64,000 nt of DNA from assembly GCF_019399895.1 (NCBI RefSeq), contig NC_091867.1, positions 1,302,001-1,366,000 on the forward strand. The letters run 5' to 3'. Every line of letters begins with the position of its first letter. Positions within the stretch are counted from its first letter, which is position 1. Shown here in pieces: positions 21,849 through 33,820 of the stretch. The notes beneath the pieces were generated by a model. It had not been told where the DNA came from, made no database searches, and was given only the letters and a program-made list of their open reading frames with translations. A program made the position numbers and the translations under genes. The DNA comes from Cardiocondyla obscurior (taxonomy: Eukaryota; Arthropoda; Insecta; Hymenoptera; Formicidae).

Positions 21849-23359
21849 GTAAGTACAATTATTTATTTGCATGCAAAACTTATTAATTGTTCGCTATTCA
21901 TCTGGATAACTTATTATTAATCCGACGCTGCACAACGGCGGTGTATCACTGCCTCTGCCGGAATCGTTGTTATGCAAATAACGCATTTAATAGGAAACGT
22001 GCTTCTTGATGAGTGCGTCTTAGGTGCGTAGTATTCGCAGATCCGTACGAGTTGATTCATCGCGGTGAGGGTCCGGAGACTTGACGCGCGTATCTCAGGG
22101 GCATCTCGATTTCGTGCGGTACAGAAAAAACTGCGTTGAAGGATCTCCCGGGCACAAATCGCGACGGTAATATTTCTCAAACGTCCTGCGCGATAATTTA
22201 GCACGTTATCAAACACGATATTAAATGTCGCGCGTTATACGCGGGGAGATAAATGGCCTCTTTTTCTCTTTGCAATTTTAACGGCACTCTATATCAATGC
22301 GAGAAGCGTGTCGATCGAAGCAACGTCGGTGTCTATTTTCACCTCGCGACTGTACGCGAAGACCGCTCTTCGATTTCGCGCCTCCTCCTTCAGGTTCTTG
22401 AACTCTTCACCTCGACGAAAATAGGTGAATTCGATTCGTTTATTTCGGAATCAAATCCGCTCCAATTTTGCATCCGTCAAACGGGGAATTTAATCAGATT
22501 ACGGTATCTGGGATATTAAAATGCCTGTCAAATTGTCATTTATTTTTTACACCTTTGGGTCAGTGTACTATTCTGCTGCCAGTCTTTTTTTTTTTATGAA
22601 AACTTTATTATCTTAACTATTTAATACGTGACTGAAATCTACGTATGTATATATGTGGTGTACGTACAATTTAACAGAAAACGCACTTAAATGCACTTTC
22701 TTCAATTATCAATACTTGCTTCGTAAATAATCTCTATACATAATTATAAATAAATGTTATTTAAAATAAATACCACATTTACGCGATAGTAATAGTAATA
22801 TGTCTACTGAATATTACGTGGCGATAAAATGAAATGATTATGGTATTGTAAATTATTTTCTTTATCACGATGACATTTAATTACGGTACCTATAACGGTC
22901 GATTAAGTAACGAACATATCTCGTCGACGGGAGATTTTTCAATCTCCACGTTCTGCATAATATTAGGCAACTGCATAAGAGAAATATTTGTTTCGAAATA
23001 GTTAGGACGTAAACTACTGTCGAATCAATATACCAGTAATTATTTACATATATACAGTGGCCCGTGTATAACGCGACAGTATTCGGAACGTGCGGTAAAA
23101 TTTATCGACGCGCAAACCGCAACGCGTGCAGCGAAAAAGCATAGTCGCAAGCTTCGTCAAGATTCCCCGGGTGCTCTCGTAGTTCGGCCAACTACTTCCG
23201 ACGTTACTATCAGTCTACACGCGTGTCTTGTTAATCTGTCGCAATTATTTCCCTTTAATTTCAAGCAATGCTTGAGTGACTCTGCATTTTACTTCGTTAC
23301 GCGAAAAAAAAAAAGAAAATTAATATACGTATATATTTACACCTTTATGTTTCTTGAGA
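21849..23359. other. Non-coding interval in the proposed large intron
   Basis: No gene was recognised. 21,900-22,520 is moderately GC-rich with one 88-codon ORF (22253-22519) lacking family support. 22,540-23,350 is AT-rich and probably includes the 3' UTR of the acid phosphatase. Confidence 0.5.
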
Positions 23360-26218
23360 TTACTTCTGCATAAATTTTAATGTAAATGCGAGAAAAACGA
23401 TGAGATTTATGTGCCACCAAGATTCGGTGGTACATGCCGCCGACGACTGATGTGCAAAATCCTCCGTCGTCTTATCTCGCCGACAGTAATATTCGTCGTC
23501 GTTTGGTAAAACGTCTTTCACAATATCGAGAAACTTTTCGAAGGGACACGTTTCCGCGCATCCTGGGATTGTCTGTACGATCAATTGTTCCGTTACGCCA
23601 GTCCATAGTAAGACCTGTGGAAAAGATAAATTTCCAATTTACTCTTAGTGGGAAATCTGTTATTCTGTGGATAAATATAGCTACTAGATTAATTTTCACA
23701 AAATACGTAACATACTCGGATATAATAAATTCCTTTTTTATCTCGCAGAGTTTCTATAATGATCGTAGCACCGTAAGCTGGTATCGTTGGCTCGTTTGTA
23801 CCCAAAGCGTAAGCAAGGGATGCCACATTCACTTCGTGAGCACTAAATAAGAAAGCTATTCTATCGCGCATCAGTTTTCCCGTTCGATGTTCCTCGATAT
23901 CGTCCACCATTTTGCGAATTAGCATACCTATGCAAGTGAACGTCGTATAATTAGAAAACAATTCTGGAGTACTTATTTCCTCGCAATAAAATAACTCGCG
24001 AATATCCATAAAATAGATTGTCAACTCATTTATAGTCATTCTATTTGTTTTAAAGATTTAAAAAAAAAAGTATTTTACGGTTGTAAATCCAGAGAAACGC
24101 ACTGTTTTCAAGTTATAAATTCTTTCTGTCTATAGCAAAGTTTTGCAAGAATACTTAAGAAAGTCGTGGAGTTCTGATCGTAAGATGAATGTTGTTCTTT
24201 CTTTGAATTTTAAAGGAACTGTTAGAAATAACTTCCTCCGCGCAGTAACGCATGCTTTACGTTCAACGGGTTATAAATGCAAATGCAAACTGATATTATA
24301 TGAGGTACAAGATGATTTTACACCTCGCTGGTTTTCAATCTTTCAGAATTAACAGATAAAAATAATATATTTTGCACACCTTATTTATATTTCCCGAAAT
24401 TAAATATTTAATTTTACGCGTGAGCGCGTTGTATTTTTTTTTTTTTTTTTAATTAAAATTAATATATAACATTTATTATTTTTATATACTTATAAAGCTC
24501 GTTTTTATATTTTTTAAAAGTCAACTTGCTGAAAGTCTGCTAAAGCATTTGAAAATAAAATAGAACTACCAACCTCCGTTTAATTTCTTTAAAGCTTTTG
24601 TATATGACCGAAGTTTGAAATCCAACTCTAACAGCTCTATCATTGGAGTCGGAAAAACATTCTGAGTCCATCTTGGCAACGTCAAATTTTGTTCAGCCTG
24701 AAAATAATTACACGATAAAAATTTAGATGTAGTAAAAATTTTAATACTCAAAGTTTATTAGTGTCAGACTATCCGCTTGCCTCCTCTTTTAGTAAATTGT
24801 ACAAATGACCAGCTGACTCCGTAGAATTCACAAGTTTGCCAGTGTGATCCGTTAAATAATCCAGTACATTTTTATATTTATTAATAATTTTTTTTGCGTT
24901 GTCTTGCTGAAGGAACCGTTGGTATTCTTCCTTGTATCTAAAAAATAGAAGTTGAAAATGTTTTTATAAATTAAGATATTATTAATTTTTCACGAAAAAT
25001 ATGCATTGTATGTGCAAAAAAAAAAAAAAAAGGGATATAGGATTTCAACTTTTTTTTGAATATTTTAATTGTATAATAACGATAAAAAAAAATTACATAC
25101 AATAGCAAAAAGAAAAAGAAATAGATAAATAAAAATATTTTAAACGCTTGCGCTTAAAAAAGCTCGGAAGAAAAGAGATTGAAAGAACAAGATGTGAAAA
25201 TCTTGTTATCAAGCCCTCGCGAGTAATTCCTTGTAAAGTTGCTCACCGATAGCAGTAATGCGGAAACAAGAGGTTGTCAGTCTTGTATGGCACGAAGAAC
25301 GTCGATGTCGGAATCCAGGGCAAGTGCGGATTCCAGGTTTGCTTCTCGGAAGGCGGGAATAGTCCTGCCAGAACTAACTGGAGAGACATTTGGGTTCGCG
25401 GGACGTCCGTAGATCGGGCATAGATCTTGGCTGGCCAATAATCCGGTCCGAAATATTGATCGTATCTCTCGCGTAGCATCGTTCCGATTTTGTACTCCCG
25501 CATCTTGCCTTGCTAATTAAGCGAGAGAGAGAATGAGAGAAAAAAAAAATTCAATTAAATGTCGAATTGCAAATTTTTAAACAGCCGGATATTGAAAAGT
25601 CATGTGAACTTTCATCAATCCATTTTCTCAAATTTAATTATAATCAAAAAATATTTAACAAAATTAGAGAGTCAATTTTTTATTTGATGGTAATAAATAA
25701 TTCTGAGGATTTGAAATATGAAAGTGAATGCCAACTACTGCATAGAACAAAATTGTAGCGAAACTAAAAGAGGCCAGATAAGAAAGATAACAAGAAATAA
25801 TAAATAAGGATTTAGTGGCAACTCGCAGTCTAATCTATTTTAATCCACGTAAGCGGTTTCAAAACATTGAACAATTAAAGACGCTAAATATAATACGTTG
25901 TAATGATGTCAGTGAACGACTAAGCGATGCGCAGCTGAATCGAGAGCATTTAATACAGCGCAGTGCAACATTTTATTTTAATTGCCACTGTTTACACTTA
26001 CGTTGGTCAAGTCACCGCTTCCCATCGGGTAATAAGAGTGATCGCGATGTGGGTCATTGGGGTAGTTTTGGATCTCTCGATGGGGCACTTTGTCACCGTG
26101 GCGAAATACCTTCGAAACAGAATATACTTATGTAAGCTATACCGTCATCATCCGTTATCATCACTGTCACCACACAGACGGCTGCGATAATGCAAATGTT
26201 TTGTTCCTTGTCTCCCAT
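23360..26218 (-). CDS. Histidine acid phosphatase, venom acid phosphatase-like
   Basis: Well-supported exons, in gene order on the minus strand: 26109 (or a little higher)-26002, 25512-25247, 24937-24781, 24697-24574, 23927-23716 and 23614-23360 (stop). The first carries the catalytic RHGDK. Then come MREYKIG and MSLQLVLAGLFPPS, AEQNLTLPRW, the proton-donor region FLFSAHEVNVAS, and PGCAETCP with DVLPNDDEYYC. The exon order follows honeybee Acph-1. A C-terminal hydrophobic stretch (LIVFLAFTLKFM) might be a membrane tail. The family hydrolyses phosphate monoesters and is secreted or lysosomal; members are hymenopteran venom components, but expression in venom is not shown here. The N-terminus is unresolved: ATG at 26218 opens a signal-peptide-like frame that is out of register with RHGDK. 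One intron appears to be GC-AG. The gene lies within the proposed large intron of the plus-strand gene. Confidence 0.85.
24698..24780 (-). other. GC-AG intron in the acid phosphatase
   Basis: The exon ends GAG-GAG (24781) and the intron starts GCAAGC, ending TTTTCAG before GCTGAACAA (24697). Only this GC donor keeps the conserved frame into AEQNLTLPRW. Reading on meets TAG within a few codons, and no GT donor fits. Confidence 0.75.
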
Positions 26219-26353
26219 ACGAAGGATCGTTTTCCGTAACTTCTTAATTTCTCCCGAAAACTTCTTTCATCAAACTCGCACTTGGGCAATTCGTGAAACT
26301 AATGTCACTCGATCATCGACACCGAATAGTTGAAATAATCGAGATAACTCTTG

Positions 26354-26361
26354 CTTTTATA
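26354..26361 (-). promoter_or_regulatory. TATA box of the acid phosphatase gene
   Basis: TATAAAAG on the minus strand lies about 136 bases before the candidate ATG at 26218. A start site about 30 bases downstream would give a leader of roughly 110 nt. Confidence 0.5.
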
Positions 26362-27250
26362 TTTTAGAAAAATTAAATACCTGAGAGTTGCTTTAACGCG
26401 CAAGTGTAAAGAATTAAGATCAATCTTAAATATTCGAGGAAGTATAAATTTTTTTTTTTATACCGTTGTTTAAATGTAATCTAAACAAAAGGAAGGGAAA
26501 GAGAAAAATTTATGTTATGATTTATGTTGTAATATGAATAACACCAAACTTTACCACGTGTAACAGTTGTAGCTCCATATCAGGAATGACTGACGCGGCG
26601 TGGCTACTTATTGTAAGACATATCGGGAAAATCGTTAATATTATTAGAAACATCCTCACGATATCTAAACTTCTTAAAAGCACTTTCAGTTCGTACGTGC
26701 ACTTGCAACGTTTAATTCACACACCTGCGCGATTGTCGCGATCGGAATCAACGATTTCGCGACACAATCTCCGGATGGTATTTATATTTCTACTCTCGCC
26801 TCTCTGTTAGCACATGCGAGTGGGGGCGGGATAAAAGAACAGGCTCATAATTCTAACGATTTTTATTAGCATGTTCCCCGCTCTTAGTAAGCATTCGATC
26901 CTTTTTCCTGACGTTGATCGTCACCTTCCACGAAAGACGTGTAAAGTAAAACAGCAGGAAATTCATAGAAAACCGCAATTAACGATCAGGGAATTCTCTC
27001 TGCGAGTTTTAATAAGAACGTCTACATTTCGCTATGTATCATTCGTGAATAATGAATGATTCTCAACGTATGGCCGGTTAAATTAATCTTACCTTCAATT
27101 TATTTATTTGTTTACGCGAATATTTGATAATAGAATACGAAAAATATAGCCTGGCATTTAAAGAGAAAAACGTATTAATTTTAAATCGAGCATGAAAGAT
27201 GTTTATGTGACCGGTACAAATTTTAGAGAATGCTTATCTTTTTAATAACA

Positions 27251-27273
27251 TGTCATGTTAAATTAACATGACA
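27251..27273. repeat. Perfect palindrome, 11-bp arms
   Basis: tgtcatgttaa, one A, then ttaacatgaca: exact reverse complements. Its role is unknown; it could be a protein-binding site or a transposon end remnant. Confidence 0.8.
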
Positions 27274-28469
27274 ACAGGTTTAACTTGAATTAATTTTTTA
27301 TAAATTAAAATTTTCAATTTTAAACGACAGAGAATTAATTATGAAATATCGACACTTTGTGTAGTTTTCTTAAACTTGTTATTAGTCAAATGCCGATATT
27401 TCCGCGATATGTATCGGCATATTAAACTAATATCGCTATGCCGTGCCAGGTGTGTCAAATCAACTGGATGGAATGTCTTGTTTGATAACACGTGTTAGAA
27501 GTCCCAAGGATATCTAGTCGATTCGACTTTTGAGGGCAATGTGATGCTCATTTTGACATTCACTGAAACGTTACAGCAATGCTGGAATCGTATTTAAAAT
27601 ATTAATGAAACCACGTTCGTCATAGAGCCACTTTCTTAGAACTTTTTCGTCGGAATACATTATATAATTACGTTTCCTTAACCACTCAAGTTTAAACATT
27701 TTATTCACTCACGGAATCAACGCAGTCGCATATAAATAACTTATTTCGAAAAAGTAGTAAAGAAAAATTCGGGTATGTTTAGTAACGCATGGGTGTAACG
27801 GTAAAGTCAGTGAAGCAAGACAATACGGGAGCAAAGATATCGCTGGCATTTATTTGTGGTACAATCTGCGGCGTCGTGCATTCTCGCTTTAACCGGATGC
27901 AATAACTTTTCCTTCCGCAACTCAATTCACAGAAGTCAGGAAAATCAGAGAGAAGATTTCTTAAACGAAAGTGATATGCGCGCGAGTAATTGAAGATCCA
28001 TTTATGATTAAATCGTCAATTCCGTCGTTTGCACGACGAGATTTCTCGATCTCGTTTTTACGAAACAGGTAAAAAATATTGCAGTTGCGAAATATCGTTT
28101 ACGTAAAGTTACACGAAAAAGTGAATCACGTATCACGTATATATTATTGTATTAACATTCGCGGTTAGAGCTTAGTTTACACAATTTGAGAATTGACGTA
28201 AATTACATAAATTATAGACTGTCTAAAGTGAATTTTAAGTCATAAAACACAAAATTTGAGACATAAAATATTGGCTTTCTTGGAATAATTATATTATGTA
28301 ACGGCTAAAGAAAAAAAAAAAAAAAAAAAAAAAAAATGTGTAATTATAATCGCGCATGTATTTTACATAAGAAAGATTACAAACGCTTATAAATGCATAT
28401 CGCAGATGTAAGAGCATTAGAAATTCCAGTCGGTTATTTTAACGTATCGTCGACACTATTGTGCCAATT

Positions 28470-28492
28470 ATAATTAACATTATGTTAATTAT
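28470..28492. repeat. Perfect palindrome, 10-bp arms
   Basis: ataattaaca, tta, tgttaattat: exact inverted repeat with a 3-base centre. It is AT-rich, so chance is possible. Confidence 0.7.
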
Positions 28493-31400
28493 ACCGACAG
28501 CAATAAAATTGTTTAGAGATCGATCTGATAAGTTTTTTGTTTTGACAAATAAATAATTCATATATTATTTTTTGTAATTGCAAGTGCGGTAGGTTTCAAT
28601 TTAGTCACGCAGAATTATACTCGATTAATAACCACACTGGTTAGTTTGATAACTATAAGTTTCTCTCATACTTTTTTGCACTCTTCTCTCTTTTTCTTTT
28701 TTTAATGATATGTTTCTTCTCATTTATGGATAGCGTTTCATACAAACGCTGATGAAATTTTACTTTATAGTGCATCATTCGAAAGATAATTTTGCAAAAA
28801 CCAAGTTAACATAATGTTACGTTTCGATTTAAAAAGTTAATGTAGCAGTGTTTTATTAATTTCTTTTTTTTTTTATTATGTGTTCTATTTTATGTATAAC
28901 TTAATATTAGGAATAAAACATAATTATCTCATATAACTCTTTAGGTGTGTGAGGTCAATGTTGTTTTAATGCAAAATGAAATAAATGAGATCAAATGTTG
29001 TTACACTATATCTGTACATTGTAATTATGTGAGTAAAACCACTTTCGCGCGGCCTTGGTCCAACTATATCTTAGTAGAATTGCATATAAATGAATCACTG
29101 CAATTTATTTAATGCTTAGCCTTCGCTTACATATTTCCACCTCAATTAAGTCGTTGTTAAAATGCAACATCGGTAACTACATTTATTTTATATACAATTA
29201 CGTAGAATTCCAAAAGTAAATAAAAATGATAAACTTGAATTTTTTTTATTAAGTAAAAACATTTTTAATTAAATTAAGTTATTGTTGATTTAATTAATTT
29301 TAGCAGCCGTTTTGTAGTAGTTTTTGAAACAATATTTTTATCACGCTAAAAGATATCGAACTGTGATTTAATTTTGTGACAAAATTAACGAAATCTTCCT
29401 CATGTAATAATATTATATTTACAAAATCATTATAGAACATTTACTTGAATCTATTGATATTATCGATATGTATAAATTTTACAATTAAATGACTCCAGTG
29501 TGCGCGTGTGTTCTATTTTGCGGTAATTTTTTTCAGCGATAATCTATAGTACATATACATATTATTACATAGAAATTGAAACGTAAATTATTTACAATGG
29601 ACGTATATGTAATAAATGACATAATTGTTTGCTTAAACGTGCCCGCGCGTTATTAATTTTCCTCTATTGAAATTTTAATACGAAGTATCTAGTTTGATTA
29701 TTCAAATATTATCAATTTCTCATATGAAAATATTAATTACTATAGAACACAATCGCAACGTGGTCATCCGGTAATTGTCGCGAATTTCGAAATTAGTATT
29801 GGTCCTTTAAATATTTCTATTTAATTGAAATTAACTATTGACGCCCGCGTAAAGGCCAAGAGAGATACGCACTTCGCTTTCGATAACGAAACGTGTTGCT
29901 CGATTTCCGATCCGGAAGAAAAATTGCGTTCGTAACGTCATAGGAGCTGAATTGTGGGTGTGACGCGAATACATATTTGCATTTTTATGGTAATGCGGGC
30001 TTGTAGATTAAGAGAGAAAAAAAAAACCGGTCACGATCGTGGTCGTTGTAACCAATTTACGATGTTCACGTTATTGTATCCATGCTATGTTTGTATGCAT
30101 GCTTAATTCTCCGTGTACGTAACTAATACAATCTCGGCGTTACATTAACGTTTTTGTCGAGGATAAGAAAAACTGCGAGTTTAGGAAGTGGAAATATCAC
30201 AACAGATGTACAGTGGGGAAAAAAGCTATTAATAAATAGAGATAATGGAATAATATCGATAATCATGAAGTAATATGCGAAAGCGTAAACGATAGAAGTA
30301 TGCATTTAAATAAAGGAAAAAAATTAAGACGTTGGAAGACACAATCAATCACTTATAAACAAATAGCTGGTTAAAGTATTATTTTTAGTCATTGATTCCG
30401 CGATCTTTGTAACTTGTTTTATCTTGGTGATAAATATAGCGAGTTCGTCTCGGTATCGTCGATTTTGAGACGCGCAGTACGAGCAACGAAATAATGCATT
30501 TCATCCCTTCGTTTCGAAAAACATTGAATATATTTCAGTTTTAATAGAAACTTCGCGCAAGGCAATAGAGGCAATCGATCAAAATGCTATTACGTAATAT
30601 TACCAAATGACTTTAAATGCAGATCAGGCGTAATTGATTCGCCACATGCATGCACTATATGCAGCGTATACACGCAAACATATATTTCACATTGTAACAG
30701 CAAGATTCATTAAACGTTTAAAAATATCGGCGGGTAACGTAGCATATTGGTTCTGCAAAAGTGGCTCTTAATCTTGACACATACATCCATGGACTCACAA
30801 AGACGTAAAATTAAAAAGGGTAATCCATCGCTATACAATCCGATATAATTAGTCTGAGAAGATTATACACATATAATGCGTAATTTGTATGCCATGTCAT
30901 TTTATATTATAATGTCATCCATACGCTAATACAGCAAAACTGATAGCATAATATTACAAATCATTTATGATATACGTGGCACATAAATAAAACTTTAAAT
31001 AGAAGTAAAACAAGTTAATGTTCTTAACATTTAAATATAAAAAAAAGAAGTAAAATAGTTATTTTATTTGTCTATCAACGACGAGAGATGTATACATATA
31101 TATATTTTTTTTTTTTTCCGTAAAGTGATAAACTTGTCATTAAACTCCAACTCTGTGCTAAAAGATTGAAAGAGCCCAGATTTCATTGACGGTAAAGGCA
31201 CGATAGCCACACGTTCGTTTTTATTGGACGCACATCGGCGATATATCGGCAATCGTTTTATGTTTTTTTACACTTATATGGCAATGAAACCGCCGTCTTC
31301 CGCTGTGAGAACCGATTATTTGATTCCGCGATTGTGCACCGATGATGGCCTTGAATGATGCATCGATCGAATGCAAAGCTAGAGGAAGGAAGGAAGGGAG

Positions 31401-33820
31401 AAAATTAAAAGGAGAGACAGATTACAGAGAACGTTTTATTAATATATTATTTACAACACAAATGTTGTTTCTGCAAGTGCAACATGCAAATATGCGATAA
31501 AGAGAGATATTTCTGATAACGAGCCTAAGATAAGTCGCACGTGCAATCCTCGTGCAACGCGAGAGGACTTTTATAAAGAACTAACCTAACTGAAAAATTA
31601 TAATACATAACTATATTTTTCTGCGAGTTGAAGATTCATTTACTAGTCGACCAGACGCAGCGTTTAATAACCTCTTAGTGAATATTGATCACGGGATTAC
31701 GAAAAAAAAAAAAAAAAACGTGCGCAACAGCTGGTTCGTCAAATCGTTTTTTTTCTTTTTTTTTTTTTTCTTTATAGTCATTATTTAGAAATAGGTGATG
31801 ATCGATATGTAAAATGATACTATTATGGGCACTCAGAAGTTTTCACATCTATTTTCAAGGATATCTTTGAATTTTAGTCCGCCGTCGCAAGGAGAGGAGA
31901 GCCGTCGTTTCGTAGACTGAGCGGCCGTGACGTAAAATAGCTAGAGTTAGAGAAAGAGAGAGAAATCTCCCTGTTACACACGCGGCATCAATAATGAATG
32001 GGCAAGGCTGCCAACGGCGCAAATCAGACGCGAGCTTCTTATCACGGCCATCCAGACTTGCAATTTCGTTGCGGGGTTCCGCGGCACGTTATTTCGCAAT
32101 CGCGTGTAATTGGGGCGGGTGAACGATAGAGACATCTTCTATTCTATTCGCTCGCTTCGGTAAGGATCGTACGGCTCCTTTTGCATGTCGAGCACTTGTA
32201 GACGTGCGTGTATCAGGAGACGAGCGAAAAATGAATTTATCCCTCGATCGGGTCGCCAGAACCCTCGCGGATGCAGTTAGACCGCGACTGAGGATTCACC
32301 CTGTGAGGGAAGGGAAAATCCAATAACGCCGGAATTGAATAACTTATCGACAGACGTCCTAGAGCGTGAAGGCACGTTCAGGAACAACTTCTTCCTCTCT
32401 TGAGAAACCGCCGCGGATCAGTCGTAAGATCGATAGGGTTACTTCTAGTCACTCCAGCATCCGGCGCACGATTTTCACGTGAAAATCTCGACCTTCACCT
32501 CATCCCCGTGTAGTTCCCCTTCCATTCTCAACCTCTCTATGGATTATATAGGTATCGTCCTGCTTTTCAGAATATTCCTTTCCTTTACTTGATTTTTATT
32601 ATTAATTATTTTATTACTCAACCCTCGAAATATGTAACAGATTGGGTCACAAGAGGTTTAATAATTTGCAAACGTTAAAAATTAAAAGAGACTTATTGTT
32701 TTTAATTATTAAATATGAAAGTTTTTACAACACTTTTATTAACGCAGACTTTCCTTTAATATTTCCACGTGTCGAGTTGAAAGAAAAAAGGCTTAAAAAT
32801 TGGTAGACCGATTTTTTCGACTACGCGCGAAGAGCGGTGATTTGTTTGTCGGAAACAACATTGTTTATCTCGCATCGTGAGAACTTGTTAGATTCACTGT
32901 TACTGAATTGTTTCGCATGCGAAATGTTATAACATGACGCATTCGGGTGGCGAGAATTTTTTTGGGAATAGCGCTTTTCCGTTGGAATCTGAGCCGCGAG
33001 TGAAAACGGAGGGTGGAATATGTGGGTCACAAAGAGGAAGTGCCGGCAGCGGGTTACCCGCACATGAGCTCGCGAGATAACCCGGGGCACAGTTTAGCCC
33101 GACCTTGGACCAGTAACCCACATATATTCGCGTACGCGGAAGCGACGGCATATTATTTAGAAAATCACGAAGTAAACAAAAATTTTTAATTCTGCAGTTA
33201 GATGTAAAAAATAAGTAGCTAGCAGTACAGCTTTAACGAGCGTTGTACAAAAGATAATGAAAAGTGTGACTTAGCAAATGTATTTTAAATTCCACGCGAT
33301 TGAGAAAGGCGTTCGAGGACGCCTGTTTTTTTTTTTCTTTTTTTTTTCTTTTGTAGCGTTGAAAATTGAGTTAAATTTACCGACTTCTTATCCAAGAAGT
33401 AAGAATTTTTAGTCAGAGATTTCACGGATAGTGAGCCAAGTTATGCGCAAGTTTCGAGTAATTGGAAACCGACGGACTAACAACGCGTAACCGGATGCAA
33501 ATAAGGCGCGGTCGGAGGGGAGGAGGGAAATCGTAGTTCTGGCGAAAATTTTATTTAAATAAAAGACAATTGGTACCGTTACATATTTATACTATTAGCA
33601 AAGTTGCGCCGCGGGAAGAAGTCGGAAATTTTGACGACACTTTATGATTTGATAATTTTGATTTATTATTCCAATTAAATTAAATTAATAGTACGTATAC
33701 TTTACATATAGGGCCATTGAAGTTATAACCGATTAAAATAATTTAATTGTTTGTTATTTTATACGTGTCGTGTACTTATCGACACGTTACAAAGTAGATT
33801 TTGTATTTTTCATTACGTTG

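Larger units (their letters stand above)
26362..33820. other. Long AT-rich interval without recognised genes
   Basis: About 7.4 kb between two minus-strand genes. It holds a 26-A run at 28311-28336, long A/T tracts near 31690-31770 and 33330-33352, and two perfect palindromes (listed separately). A GC-richer part at 31,850-33,150 carries short ORFs on the minus strand, but none is recognisable. The right end probably holds the 3' UTR of the glucosylceramidase. Confidence 0.5.

Noticed and set aside
32821..33151. Overlapping minus-strand ORFs between the two nested genes
   Set aside because: Unrecognised, in two frames at once, with no splice partners; probably chance in a GC-richer stretch.
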